Numbered from the stretch's first letter, positions 26,420-35,781 are shown. The stretch: DNA of 64,000 nucleotides from an uncultured Candidatus Entotheonella sp. (GCA_951828535.1 OX639990.1:669300-733299); one strand, 5' to 3'. The notes: a model not told the origin generated them from the letters alone. Program-made: numbers and translations.

Positions 26420-27457
26420 ATGCCATTCCAAGAGACCATGACGCCCCGTGAGCGGGTGATGAATGCCCTTAGCGGTAAACCCGTTGACCGCACGCCGGTT
26501 TCCAATCCTACCAACGTGGCGACGGTGGAGTTGATGGACATGATGGACGCGCCGTTTCCCGAAGCGTGCCGCGACCCGGAACTGGCGGCTCGCCTGGCGG
26601 CCACCGGTTACACGGAGCTGGGCTTCGACTCCATCATGCCGTATTTCACCATCATCCAGGAGTCGTCGGCCCTTGGTTGCGAGATGCAGTGGGAGGAGAA
26701 GGACAACTGGCCCACCGTGCGCATGAGCAACCCCGTCTGGAAGGGGCTGGACGATATTCGCGTGCCCACCGGATTTCTGAACCACCGTGACAACGTCGCC
26801 ATCACGGGATCGCTTCGCATGCTCAAGCAGGAATTCGGCGACGAGGTGGCCATCATCGGCAAGACCATGGGGCCGTGGACGCTGGCCTACCACGTGTTTG
26901 GAGTCGAGCATTTTTTGCTGATGACCGTTGACGACCCGGACGCGACCATGCTCTGCCTGCACAAGTTGAAAGAAATATCGGTGCTTTTCGGCGAGGCGCA
27001 AATCGAGGCCGGCGCCGATGCGCTGACCTTCCCGGATCACGCCACCGGCGACTTGGTCAGCGGTGAGTATTACGAACGCTTCCTGCTGGAGCTTCACCAG
27101 GAAATGGTCGAGCGCCTGAAAGTACCGCTGATCCTTCACATTTGCGGCAACACGCTGGATCGCATGGACTATATTGCCCGCACCGGCATGGCGGCCTTCC
27201 ACTTCGATTCCAAAAACGACCCGCAGCAGGCGATGGACATCGTCGATGGCCGCATCGCCCTGGTGGGCAACATCAACAACCCCGAAACGCTTTACGCCCG
27301 CGGACCCGAGGAGGTGCGCCAGGAGGTCTATCGCTGCCTGGACGCCGGGGTAAACCTGATTGCCCCCGAGTGCGCCATCCCCCTGGCCACGAAGCTGGAA
27401 AACCTGCTGGAAATTCCGAAGGCCGTGCGGGATTGGACGCATGAGCACGCTGCCTGA
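26420..27457 (+). CDS. MtaA/CmuA-like methylcobamide methyltransferase (UroD fold)
   Basis: A 345-aa protein of the uroporphyrinogen decarboxylase fold, MtaA/CmuA branch. It starts MTPRERVMNALSGKPVDRTP and has the zinc motif His240-x-Cys242 (LHICGN) with Cys318 (PECAIPL), which marks the methyltransferases and not the decarboxylase. Known relatives move methyl groups between a corrinoid protein and coenzyme M or folate. Since bacteria usually lack coenzyme M, another thiol or folate is the likely acceptor here (inference). AAAGGAGG sits ahead of the ATG. The corrinoid gene follows 95 bases later. Confidence 0.87.
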   Translation: MPFQETMTPRERVMNALSGKPVDRTPVSNPTNVATVELMDMMDAPFPEACRDPELAARLAATGYTELGFDSIMPYFTIIQESSALGCEMQWEEKDNWPTVRMSNPVWKGLDDIRVPTGFLNHRDNVAITGSLRMLKQEFGDEVAIIGKTMGPWTLAYHVFGVEHFLLMTVDDPDATMLCLHKLKEISVLFGEAQIEAGADALTFPDHATGDLVSGEYYERFLLELHQEMVERLKVPLILHICGNTLDRMDYIARTGMAAFHFDSKNDPQQAMDIVDGRIALVGNINNPETLYARGPEEVRQEVYRCLDAGVNLIAPECAIPLATKLENLLEIPKAVRDWTHEHAA

Positions 27458-27552
27458 GGACGCCGGGTAGAACGCCAACGGTCCCCCTGATACAATCGCC
27501 GCGTCGGTTCCTATACACCCCAAGGTGGGATTTGCGCCAAGGAGCATGAGGC

Positions 27553-28302
27553 ATGCAGATACATAACCAAGGCTTGGAGAAGGAATTCGCCCACGTCACC
27601 AAGCCGGCAGAGATCAATCACATCCAGAGCCTGTTCGAGAAATCGGCCCCCATCATGCATGACATCGCCTACAACCTGATCACCGGAAAGCACAACGAGG
27701 TAAACCGGCTGACCAAGCAGGCGCTGGACGATGGGTTCCAAGCCAACACCATCCTGGACGATGGCCTCATTGCCGGGATGGCCATCGTGGGCATCAAATT
27801 CCGCGACAACATCATCTTTGTACCCGAAGTGCTGGTGGCGGCGCGCGCCATGAAGGCCGGCATGACCCATCTCGAGCCAATCCTGTCGGCGTCGGGCATC
27901 GAGCCGATGGGCACGATCATCATGGGCACGGTGAAGGGTGACCTGCACGACATCGGCAAGAATCTCTGCATCATGATGCTGCGCGGCGCCGGATTCGTGG
28001 TTCACGACCTGGGGGTGGACACCAAGGCCGATGAGTTCATGGACGCCGTCATGGAGCACGGCGCCGAAATCCTCGGCATGTCGGCACTGCTGACCACCAC
28101 CATGCCGAATATGGGCAAGACGATCGAGGCTTTCGAGGAAGCAGGGCTCCGCGACGCAGTCAAGATCATGCTGGGCGGCGCGCCGCTGACCCAGGAATTC
28201 GCCGACGACATGGGGGCCGACGCCTACGGCGGCAACGCCATTGCGTGCGTCGATCTCGCCAAGGGATTCATCGCCGAGAGGGCCATGCCGGAAGCTTCCT
28301 AG
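27553..28302 (+). CDS. Corrinoid (B12-binding) protein, MtaC/MtbC type
   Basis: A 249-aa methyl-carrier protein. Residues about 20-105 form the helical B12-binding cap; residues 118-245 form the Rossmann cobalamin domain with the base-off signature D130-x-H132-x-x-G135 (GDLHDIGKN), SALLTTT and GGAPLT. It carries the methyl group between a substrate-specific methyltransferase and the MtaA-like or homocysteine enzymes. AAGGAG lies eight bases ahead of the ATG. The His is present, so it should bind B12 base-off/His-on. Confidence 0.92.
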   Translation: MQIHNQGLEKEFAHVTKPAEINHIQSLFEKSAPIMHDIAYNLITGKHNEVNRLTKQALDDGFQANTILDDGLIAGMAIVGIKFRDNIIFVPEVLVAARAMKAGMTHLEPILSASGIEPMGTIIMGTVKGDLHDIGKNLCIMMLRGAGFVVHDLGVDTKADEFMDAVMEHGAEILGMSALLTTTMPNMGKTIEAFEEAGLRDAVKIMLGGAPLTQEFADDMGADAYGGNAIACVDLAKGFIAERAMPEAS

Positions 28303-28324
28303 GCAACCCCGGTCGGAGAACGCC

Positions 28325-28567
28325 ATGACACAACGGATAGACAAAGCGCAATACCGCGCGAGCTTGGCCCGCCTAGAAGGGATATTCCGGGACATGTCGA
28401 ACACTGCCAGCGAAGTGTCGACCTGGCGCTGCCCATACAAAAACGCTGAGGACCGCTGCACCGCCGGCTTCGGCTGCCGCAACCAGGACCGCGGCGTCGC
28501 AGAAGGCGAACTGTTCATCTGCCTGAGCGATGACAAACTCGACTACCGGAGTGCCTGGGAAACGTAG
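28325..28567 (+). CDS. Small cysteine-motif protein of the corrinoid operon
   Basis: An 80-aa protein with GGAG upstream of ATG 28325 and only 22 bases after the corrinoid gene. It has four Cys in RCPYKNAEDRCTAGFGCRNQ plus FICLSDD, spaced C-x8-C-x4-C-x(about 17)-C, a possible metal or Fe-S site. No signal peptide. I do not know its function. Its place between the corrinoid protein and its reactivator suggests a role in corrinoid reduction or assembly. Confidence 0.7.
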   Translation: MTQRIDKAQYRASLARLEGIFRDMSNTASEVSTWRCPYKNAEDRCTAGFGCRNQDRGVAEGELFICLSDDKLDYRSAWET

Positions 28568-28759
28568 GCAAAGTCTGAATCACCCCATACCATGAAAATG
28601 TCCTGCCCCACTACCCCCAAACCGCCATCCCGGCGCCAGCCGGATTGCAGTAATGCCGCTCAAGGCTGGGTGCCGGCGCCTGTCCCCGACTTGGTCCGGG
28701 AGCAAGCCTGGCTTGGCGTGCAGGCGGACTTAACAGACCTTCCATAGGAAGACGCCTGC

Positions 28760-30382
28760 ATGGCACCCATGTACCACGACTCCCACCGGCTCGACGCCGT
28801 TGCCGGCGAATCCGTTTTCGACTACGCCGACACCTTGAAAGTCCGCGTGCCCACCTCGTGCGGCAGAACCGGTCAGTGCCACGAGTGCATTGTGGAAATC
28901 AAACGTGGCATGCCAGCGCTTACCCCCCCGACGCAAGCGGAAAGCTTCCTGCGCCAGCCTTACCGCCTTGCCTGCCAAGCCTCGATCGCCGAGCCCGGTG
29001 CCGATATCGAATTTGCCGTGTTGCGGCGCCAACCGAAGATTCTGACGCACGGCATCCGCCGCCTGGTGCCGTTGGCGCCATTGTCCATACGCAGGGACGA
29101 CGGCGTGTATTTCGGTGACGAGCGCCTCGACGACTACCGGGGTCAGATTTGCGGGTTAGCGGTGGATCTCGGCACCACGACGGTCGCGCTGAATCTGGTC
29201 GACCTGGAAAGAGGCGACATCCTGTACACAGGCTCGTTCGAAAACCCGCAACGCTTTGGCGGCAGCGACATCATGCACCGCATATCCTATGACGGCGGGC
29301 CGTTCCGGGGTGAGCTGCAACAGGCCATTTTGTCCGGCATCAACTTTGAGATAAAGGATATGTGCCGGCGCCTCAAGGTGCGAGCGCGACGAATATACGA
29401 GATGGTCATCGTCGGCAATGCCACCATGCGCGACCTGTGCTTCGGATTCGACGTCCAGCCGATCGGCGAGAAACCCTACAAGTCCGTCACCGAACTGGAG
29501 ATGCTGGCGGGTCAGCGGGCGACCACCGCGCTGAACGTCAAAGCCAAGGATCTGGGGCTACGAATTTTTCCACGCGCCAACGTTTATGGCGGACCTCTCA
29601 TCAGCTCGCACGTCGGCGCCGACGTAGCGGCCGATCTGCTCGCCGTGGGTCTGGACCAGGAAGATGACGTTGTTCTGCTGGTGGACGTCGGGACCAATAC
29701 GGAAGTCGTTGTCGGTAACCGTCACCGTATGATCGCGGCGTCGTGCCCGGCGGGTCCGGCCTTCGAGGGCGGGGAGGTAACGTACGGCATGCCCGGTTAC
29801 GACGGCGCCGTGGAGTCGGTGGCCATTGGCGCCGACGGCGTCACCTGCAAGACGATCGGGGGCGCGCCGGCGCAGGGCATTTGCGGCTCCGGCCTCGTCG
29901 ACCTGCTGGCGGAACTGCGGCGCTGCGGCAAGATGAACGAACTCGGCGCCTATGAGAATGGCGACGACGCCTTCGTCTTCGCGCCGGAGAGCGGCATGTC
30001 GCTGTCGCGCGCCGATATCAGCGCTCTGGCACAGGCCAAGTCAGCCAATTTTTCGGGCCAGTACATCGCGCTGCGACGCTACGGAGTGCCGCTGGGCGAC
30101 ATCCGAAAGCTGTATCTGGCCGGTGGATTCGCCAACTACGTCAACGTCGAGAATGCCATCGACATTGGCTTCATCGCCAACATGCCCACCGAACGCATCG
30201 CCAAAGTCGGCAACGCCTCCCTGGAAGGCGCGACCCTTATGCTGATCAACAGCGACCTGCGGCAACGCATGCAAGCCCTGGCACCCCGCATTGAGCATAT
30301 CGAGTTGGAGACCACCCCGGATTTCTTCGACATCTTCGTCGAGGGCTGTATGTTCAATCCCATGCAACGGGAATTCAGTTAA
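28760..30382 (+). CDS. Reductive activator of corrinoid proteins (RACE, ASKHA/DUF4445)
   Basis: A 540-aa iron-sulfur ATPase that reduces inactive Co(II) corrinoid to Co(I). Residues 1-80 hold a plant-type [2Fe-2S] ferredoxin with Cys34, Cys40, Cys43 and Cys72. After a linker, the ASKHA ATPase domain begins GLAVDLGTTTVALNLVDL, with VDVGTNTEVVVGN and the DUF4445 Gly-rich LYLAGGFANYVNV. This is the standard partner of corrinoid methyltransferases and confirms the role of the operon. It is somewhat shorter than many relatives. The 192 bases before it hold imperfect palindromes but no gene. Confidence 0.92.
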   Translation: MAPMYHDSHRLDAVAGESVFDYADTLKVRVPTSCGRTGQCHECIVEIKRGMPALTPPTQAESFLRQPYRLACQASIAEPGADIEFAVLRRQPKILTHGIRRLVPLAPLSIRRDDGVYFGDERLDDYRGQICGLAVDLGTTTVALNLVDLERGDILYTGSFENPQRFGGSDIMHRISYDGGPFRGELQQAILSGINFEIKDMCRRLKVRARRIYEMVIVGNATMRDLCFGFDVQPIGEKPYKSVTELEMLAGQRATTALNVKAKDLGLRIFPRANVYGGPLISSHVGADVAADLLAVGLDQEDDVVLLVDVGTNTEVVVGNRHRMIAASCPAGPAFEGGEVTYGMPGYDGAVESVAIGADGVTCKTIGGAPAQGICGSGLVDLLAELRRCGKMNELGAYENGDDAFVFAPESGMSLSRADISALAQAKSANFSGQYIALRRYGVPLGDIRKLYLAGGFANYVNVENAIDIGFIANMPTERIAKVGNASLEGATLMLINSDLRQRMQALAPRIEHIELETTPDFFDIFVEGCMFNPMQREFS

Positions 30383-30436
30383 GCGCGGCCTCCAAGGACA
30401 ACCTGCAAGGAGGCGATAGTCCTGCAAGGAGAATCC

Positions 30437-31441
30437 ATGGCTTACAAAGTGCTGGTGACGGATTATGTGTGGCCGTCTGTGGAGCCCGAGAAGGCGGTGT
30501 TGGCGCAGATCGGCGCAGAGCTTGTGGTCGCGCCGGACGGCAGCGAGACCACCCTGTCCGACTTGGCGAGGGATGTCGACGGCATTCTGACGTGCTTTGC
30601 GCAGGTCACCGATACCGTTCTGCGAGCGGCGCAGAAATGTGTCGTGGTGGGGCGCTACGGCGTTGGGGTGGACAACATCGCCGTAGACACGGCAACGGAA
30701 CTCGGCATGGCGGTCACCTACGTGCCGGATTACTGCGTCGAGGAGGTCTCCGACCACGTCATGGGGTTGTTGATGACCTGGAACCGGCGCATTGCGTATT
30801 TCGACCGGCTGGTCAAGAACTCCGGCTGGGGCAGTCTATCCCTGACTATGCCCATCATGAGGCTGCGCGGCAAGAAGCTGGGCATCGTCGGTTTTGGCCG
30901 AATCGGGCAAGCGGTGTGCCGCAAGGCGTTGGCCTTTGGCTTTGAGGTCCTGGCCTGCGACCCGTTCGTGTCCGTCGAAACAGCGACGAAGCTCGGCGGC
31001 AAAATGGTAGACATGCCAACGCTGTTGAAGGAATGCGACTTCGTGACCCTGCACTCGCCGCTGATCCCCGAGACGAGAAACATGATCGGCGATGCGGAAC
31101 TCGCCGTCATGAAGCCGACGGCGTTCCTGATCAACTGCGCGCGCGGCCCGCTGATCGACGAGAACGCCCTGTACGACGCCCTGACAAACAACCGCATCGG
31201 AGGGGTCGGACTTGACGTGCTGGTCGATGCGCACCCGGCACCGGACCACCCGTTGCTGCGGCTTGAGAATGCCATCATTACGCCGCACGTGGCGTTTTTC
31301 TCGGAAGAAGCGGTGCTGGAACTGGAGGAACGCGCGGCAGGGGAAGTGACCGCGGTCTTGCAAGGCAGGATGCCCGAGAATCTGGTGAACAAGGACGTGC
31401 TAGCCCACCCCAATCCAAGGCACCAACTGCCTAGAGGCTAA
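30437..31441 (+). CDS. 2-Hydroxyacid dehydrogenase (CtBP/PGDH-like) with altered catalytic Glu
   Basis: A 334-aa NAD-dependent D-2-hydroxyacid dehydrogenase. The Rossmann motif is GIVGFGRIGQAV (149-160), the substrate Arg is Arg236 in NCARGPL and the catalytic His is His284 in ITPHVAF. The segment that normally reads DVxxxEP here reads DVLVDAHP, so the usual catalytic Glu is not at its place. AAGGAG precedes the ATG by four bases. It follows the RACE gene by 54 bases, possibly in the same transcript, and ends inside a terminator hairpin. The substrate is unknown. Confidence 0.87.
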   Translation: MAYKVLVTDYVWPSVEPEKAVLAQIGAELVVAPDGSETTLSDLARDVDGILTCFAQVTDTVLRAAQKCVVVGRYGVGVDNIAVDTATELGMAVTYVPDYCVEEVSDHVMGLLMTWNRRIAYFDRLVKNSGWGSLSLTMPIMRLRGKKLGIVGFGRIGQAVCRKALAFGFEVLACDPFVSVETATKLGGKMVDMPTLLKECDFVTLHSPLIPETRNMIGDAELAVMKPTAFLINCARGPLIDENALYDALTNNRIGGVGLDVLVDAHPAPDHPLLRLENAIITPHVAFFSEEAVLELEERAAGEVTAVLQGRMPENLVNKDVLAHPNPRHQLPRG

Positions 31442-31457
31442 CCCCTGGGCAGTTGGT
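31422..31457. terminator. Rho-independent terminator, probably bidirectional
   Basis: ACCAACTGCC (31422-31431) pairs exactly with GGCAGTTGGT (31448-31457), followed by TTTCTT. It overlaps the last codons of the hydroxyacid dehydrogenase gene and separates it from the convergent amidohydrolase gene. Confidence 0.8.
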
Positions 31458-31492
31458 TTTCTTGATGCGGACGCTCAGAACCGGCAGCGTCC

Positions 31493-32641
31493 TTAGGCAA
31501 GATCGTACAACTTGACCACGTTTTCGCAGGTGATTTTGCGCTGCACGCTGGCCGACACGTCGCTGAGGTTGACCTCAAGGTGATGCCGTGAATCAGGCCA
31601 GATGCAATCCGGATGCGGGTAGTCCGCGCCCCAGATGATGTTGTCCTCACCCACCAGCGGGATGATCGTCGAGATGAACTCGTCCTGCTGATACGTGGTG
31701 AAGCCATTGCGCCGGAAGTAATCGCTCGGCTTCATCGAGAAGCCCAGCTCGCGGGCGCGGTCTTCATACTCGGTATCCAGGCGATCCAAGACGTACGGTA
31801 TCCAGGTGACGCCGGACTCGCCGAGGATGAACTTGAGGTTGGGGTACTTCTCGCAGGCCCCGGAAATAATCAGAGACACGAGGACTTCCATACCGTCCAA
31901 CTGGAACAGCGCCGAGCGCAGCAGGCGCCATTCGACCGCGTATTCCTCCTCCATGGCCGGGGTGTCCGGCGCCCGCAGACCCTTGAAGCCAGTAGAGTGG
32001 AAGGAGATGGGGAAGTTGCACTCAGCAGCGGCTTCCCATACGTGGTACCAATCGTGATGCCACAGGGGCACGCTCATCCGCTTGACGGGCAAGTCGCCGC
32101 CCTTAAGGCCCATCTTGGCACAACGGCGGATTTCTGCCGCGCCTTCCTGAGGATCGTTGTTCGGAATAACGGCCAGTGGGAAGACGCGATTCGGGTCGGA
32201 GCGTTTGGCGAAATCGGCTACCCAGTCGTTGTACCGCCGGTATGCCCAGGCGCGGCGGTCACCGTCGGGAATGAGATCATTGACTAAAAGGCAACCGTAC
32301 ACGATTTCGGCATCAACGCCGTCACGGTCGAGGTCTTCGATTCTCAGTTCAGGGGTGGTCGGGCGCGGGCTGGCGTTCGAGTCGTGCCCCCACTCGAAAC
32401 CGAGGTCCTTCATGGTGTCGATGCGGGCAAACATGCCCTTCTGGTATTTAAAAAAACCGGGTCCGACACCGTTCCACATGCCCTTATCCTGGCCTTCCAC
32501 AAACCAGTGGAGGCCGTCATCCAGTTCCTCCACCCGCGGAACGAGCAGTCTCCACTTGGCCGGCGCATCGGCCGACCACAAATCGCGTGGACAGTATGTC
32601 AAGTCAATATGGTTGTCGCCGGAAATGAGGTTGTACTGCAA
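31493..32641 (-). CDS. Amidohydrolase 2 (ACMSD-like) family protein
   Basis: A 382-aa metal-dependent hydrolase or decarboxylase of PF04909. It has the N-terminal metal motif SGDNHIDL, a mid-domain FPISFHSTGF His, LKFILGESGVTWIP and the C-terminal Asp in WGADYPHPD. The start is a TTG at 32641, chosen because AAGGAGG lies six bases upstream; longer frames add a non-homologous leader. Relatives decarboxylate aromatic or 2-keto acids. Position opposite the corrinoid operon suggests catabolism of a small methylated compound, but this is inference. Confidence 0.85.
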   Translation of the reverse strand: MQYNLISGDNHIDLTYCPRDLWSADAPAKWRLLVPRVEELDDGLHWFVEGQDKGMWNGVGPGFFKYQKGMFARIDTMKDLGFEWGHDSNASPRPTTPELRIEDLDRDGVDAEIVYGCLLVNDLIPDGDRRAWAYRRYNDWVADFAKRSDPNRVFPLAVIPNNDPQEGAAEIRRCAKMGLKGGDLPVKRMSVPLWHHDWYHVWEAAAECNFPISFHSTGFKGLRAPDTPAMEEEYAVEWRLLRSALFQLDGMEVLVSLIISGACEKYPNLKFILGESGVTWIPYVLDRLDTEYEDRARELGFSMKPSDYFRRNGFTTYQQDEFISTIIPLVGEDNIIWGADYPHPDCIWPDSRHHLEVNLSDVSASVQRKITCENVVKLYDLA

Positions 32642-32894
32642 AACGCTCCTCCTTACGCCTGAGATGTTAATCCGCCCGGTCAGGTTATCGAGACCAGTTC
32701 TGAATCGCGCCGCCATGCCCTCGGGAATCGGCTTGAGGTGAAGCAATTCTACACGCATTGCAATCCACAGGTCTAGCAAGGCAGCAGGCCGATATGTATA
32801 TTTGGGCGGCGTGGCAGCCGGGTTTAACCGTTCTAGCGCCCGTTAGCAAGTCCTTCACCAACCTTAAACAGCCAACTGATAGTGAGCATAAGAC

Positions 32895-33533
32895 ATGCGT
32901 TTGATCCTGATCGGTCCGCCAGGAGCGGGCAAGGGAACCCAGGCCGAATACCTGGTGGAGCGATTTCAGATTCCGCACATTTCGAGCGGCGACATGCTGC
33001 GCGCCGCGGCGGCCGCCGGCACGGCGCTGGGTAAGCAGGCGGACGGCTTCATGAAGGCCGGCCAGCTGGTGCCCGACGAATTGGTCATTGCGATGATCGT
33101 TGAGCGCACGGCGCAGCCGGATTGTGCGAAGGGTTTCATACTGGACGGCTTTCCACGCACCCGGCAACAGGCCGAGGCGCTGGCCGTCGATTTGCAAAAG
33201 GCCGATGTGACCCTTGACGCCGTGGTGCTGATCGAGGTGCCGGACGGCCGCATTCTGGAGCGCGTCACCGGCCGGCGCATGGACCCTGAGACTGGCGACA
33301 TCTACCACGTCCAGTTCAGGCCGCCACCAGCCGACATTGCCGATCGCATCGTTCAGCGCAAGGACGACACCGAGGCAGCCTGCGTACCCCGCCTGGAAAA
33401 GTACCACGCCGAAACGGCACCCATCATTCCGTTCTACGGCGAGCAGGGATTGCTCAAACGCATCGACGGCGATACCACGCCGGAGATCGTAACGGTCCGC
33501 ATCGCCGCAACGCTGGATGGTTCAGCTACGTAA
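32895..33533 (+). CDS. adk: Adenylate kinase
   Basis: A 212-aa nucleoside monophosphate kinase making 2 ADP from ATP and AMP. P-loop GPPGAGKGT (7-15), AMP-site ISSGDMLR, DGFPRT and the LID segment GRRMDPETGDIYHVQFRPPP are all present. The LID lacks the four zinc Cys seen in some bacteria. QRKDDTEAACVPRLEKYH is the usual Arg region, slightly divergent. It stands alone between two minus-strand genes. The odd RKDDTEA stretch suggests it could be a second, accessory copy, which I cannot test here. Confidence 0.93.
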   Translation: MRLILIGPPGAGKGTQAEYLVERFQIPHISSGDMLRAAAAAGTALGKQADGFMKAGQLVPDELVIAMIVERTAQPDCAKGFILDGFPRTRQQAEALAVDLQKADVTLDAVVLIEVPDGRILERVTGRRMDPETGDIYHVQFRPPPADIADRIVQRKDDTEAACVPRLEKYHAETAPIIPFYGEQGLLKRIDGDTTPEIVTVRIAATLDGSAT

Positions 33534-33544
33534 AACTTTTTCGC

Positions 33545-34546
33545 CTATTTCAGCACCTGGGGATTGACCGGAGAGAGAGGACGGCGACCCTGCAGCACCG
33601 ACGCGATCTCCCGGCCGGCACGGCGACGCGCCTCGGGCATCATGCGCGAGGAGGCGGAAGCCACATGCGCCGACAGGATGACGTTGGCCATTTTGAGCAG
33701 CGGATTATTGGTATCGACAGGCTCTTGTTCGAACACGTCAAGCCCGGCCCCGGCGATCCATCCTTCCTGAAGCGCCTTGATCAGTGCTTTTTCATCCACC
33801 GTCGGACCCCGGCCGGTGTTGATGAAAATCGCCGTCGGCTTCATGGCGCGGAAATGCGGCTCCGTGAACATGGCCTGGGTGCCGGGGGACAACGGCACGT
33901 GCATAGAAACAAAGTCGGAGGCCTGCAACAACTCTTGCAGGCTGCCCGTGACGCCAACCTCGTATTGCTGCATAACGTGCTCGTGGATGAAAGGGTCGAA
34001 GGCGATAACCTGCAGGCCGAAAGCCTTGGCGCGCTTGGTGATCAGCCTCGGAATGTTGCCGAAGGAGACGAAGCCCAGGGTCTGCCCCTGCAGGCGGGCG
34101 TGCTTGGAAAGTTCCTGGCGTCCCTCGCCCCAACGGCCTTCACGGACGATACGGTCCTGCGTGATGAGGCGCCGCCAACAACCAAGCAGCAGGGTCATGG
34201 CATGGTCGGCGACTTCTTCGATGAACACGTCCGGCACGTTGGTGACGACAATGCCCGCCCGCGTGGCGGCGGGAACGTCCACGTAGTCGAAGCCGACGCC
34301 TGAACCCGCGATGACCTTACATTTCTGCAGCGCCGCCAGGATTTTCGGCGTCAGGCGCACGCCGCGACCAATGATGGCGTCCGCGTCCTTGGCCTGCGCG
34401 AGGAACGCGTCCTCGTCCGAGGCATCCAGAACGACGATCTCTGCGCCGATGGATTCAAGGGCCTCGCGCTCCATCTCATAATTCGCCCCGCCAAGATCCG
34501 CCAAGAACCCCGACATCTTCCCGGTAATGACTTTGAACGTTGCCAC
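33545..34546 (-). CDS. 2-Hydroxyacid dehydrogenase, CtBP-like, with altered NAD motif
   Basis: A 333-aa D-2-hydroxyacid dehydrogenase family protein. Catalytic residues are kept: Arg in INTGRGPTVDE, Glu in LDVFEQEP and His in LSAHVASAS. The dinucleotide motif is unusual: GFVSFGNIPRLIT has Ser and Pro where the first and third Gly of GxGxxG normally stand. The start is GTG at 34546 with GGAG six bases upstream. It is only about a third identical by eye to the protein at 30.4 kb. The substrate is unknown. Confidence 0.85.
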   Translation of the reverse strand: MATFKVITGKMSGFLADLGGANYEMEREALESIGAEIVVLDASDEDAFLAQAKDADAIIGRGVRLTPKILAALQKCKVIAGSGVGFDYVDVPAATRAGIVVTNVPDVFIEEVADHAMTLLLGCWRRLITQDRIVREGRWGEGRQELSKHARLQGQTLGFVSFGNIPRLITKRAKAFGLQVIAFDPFIHEHVMQQYEVGVTGSLQELLQASDFVSMHVPLSPGTQAMFTEPHFRAMKPTAIFINTGRGPTVDEKALIKALQEGWIAGAGLDVFEQEPVDTNNPLLKMANVILSAHVASASSRMMPEARRRAGREIASVLQGRRPLSPVNPQVLK

Positions 34547-34775
34547 CCATATCTCCCCGATTCAGGAATCTTTGCCTTGTTGTGAAATACCTACAACCGA
34601 CCCCGTTGGCCGTGCGACATGGCGGCCAACGGGCGTTCAGAATAGGAAGTACACGGGTATTTTGCAAACGAACCGGAGCCCGAAAGACCGCATGCTATAC
34701 TGCCCCGCCTCATGCACCGCAGCCTAATTAAAGGCTAAACACCTCCCCACAAGGCCTATGCAAAAGGAGCAGCAA

Positions 34776-35708
34776 ATGAGCATCAAGCTGGGCGTGCACG
34801 CAGGACCGCAGGACTTGCCCATGGACGACCTGAAGCGACTGTGGAAACAGGCCGACGAAGCCGGATTTCATTGGATTTCCGTGTGGGATCACTTCTATGC
34901 CAACCCGCTTGAGCGTCGGGAAAACACGTGCTTCGAGGCCGTCGCCGCCATGGCAACGTTGGCGGCTGTGACGTCCCGGGCGCGGGTCGGTTGCCTGGTG
35001 TTCTGCACGTTGTTTCGCAATCCGGGCCTGTTGGCGAAGGCAGCCATTACGGTCGATCACATCAGCGGTGGGCGCTGCGAGCTGGGCTTGGGCGGGGGTT
35101 GGTTCGAGGAAGAATTTCGCGAGTTCGGCTACGGCTTTCCGCCGCTCAAGGAACGGCTGGACCAGATGGAAGAAGCGGTCCAGATTATCAAGTCGTTGTT
35201 CGAAGAGCCGGTGACCAATTTCACGGGCAAATACTATAACGTGCAGGGCGCTGTCTGTGGCCCCAAACCCGTTAACGACAGGTTGCCCATCTGGATCGGT
35301 GGCCGCGGGCCCAAACGCACGCCGCGCATGGCCGCACAATATGCCGACGGGTTCAACCTGCCTTACGTGTCGCCGGCAGAATTCCGGGAACGGATGGAAC
35401 AGTTGGAACTGGCCTGCGACAGGCTGGGCCGGGACCCTGCCGGCATTGCACGCAGCGTCAATCTGCATTTCCTCATGGCCGCGGATGAGGCGGGGGCCAA
35501 GAGGGCCAGGGAAAGGCTGGAAAAGATAACCCCTGACCGCCGCCAGGGCGCGCTTACCGGTACGGCGCAGGAAGTAATTGACCGCATAGGAGAATATATG
35601 GAGGCGGGCGCTGAGGGATTGAACATCGCCTTCCGTGCGCCCATCGATTGGGAGGCGTTTGAGGCTTACATCGAGAATGTCTTACCGGTCTTTCATCGCC
35701 CTGCGTAA
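34776..35708 (+). CDS. LLM-class flavin/F420-dependent oxidoreductase
   Basis: A 310-aa luciferase-like TIM-barrel oxidoreductase. Typical features are SVWDHFYANP, AAMATLAAVTSRARVGCLV, the RCELGLGGGWFEEEFREFG block, FTGKYYNVQGAVCGPKPV and IWIGGRGPKRTPRMAA. This order matches F420-dependent members of the mycobacterial type, but an FMN enzyme is also possible. AAGGAG lies six bases ahead of ATG 34776. No partner gene adjoins on the same strand. Confidence 0.88.
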   Translation: MSIKLGVHAGPQDLPMDDLKRLWKQADEAGFHWISVWDHFYANPLERRENTCFEAVAAMATLAAVTSRARVGCLVFCTLFRNPGLLAKAAITVDHISGGRCELGLGGGWFEEEFREFGYGFPPLKERLDQMEEAVQIIKSLFEEPVTNFTGKYYNVQGAVCGPKPVNDRLPIWIGGRGPKRTPRMAAQYADGFNLPYVSPAEFRERMEQLELACDRLGRDPAGIARSVNLHFLMAADEAGAKRARERLEKITPDRRQGALTGTAQEVIDRIGEYMEAGAEGLNIAFRAPIDWEAFEAYIENVLPVFHRPA

Positions 35709-35781
35709 ATCCAACCGCCGGGGCTGGCGCGAGCCGTTCCTGCCAACCCCGGACGGGAAAAGATGGCGTCATCCAGGGCCG

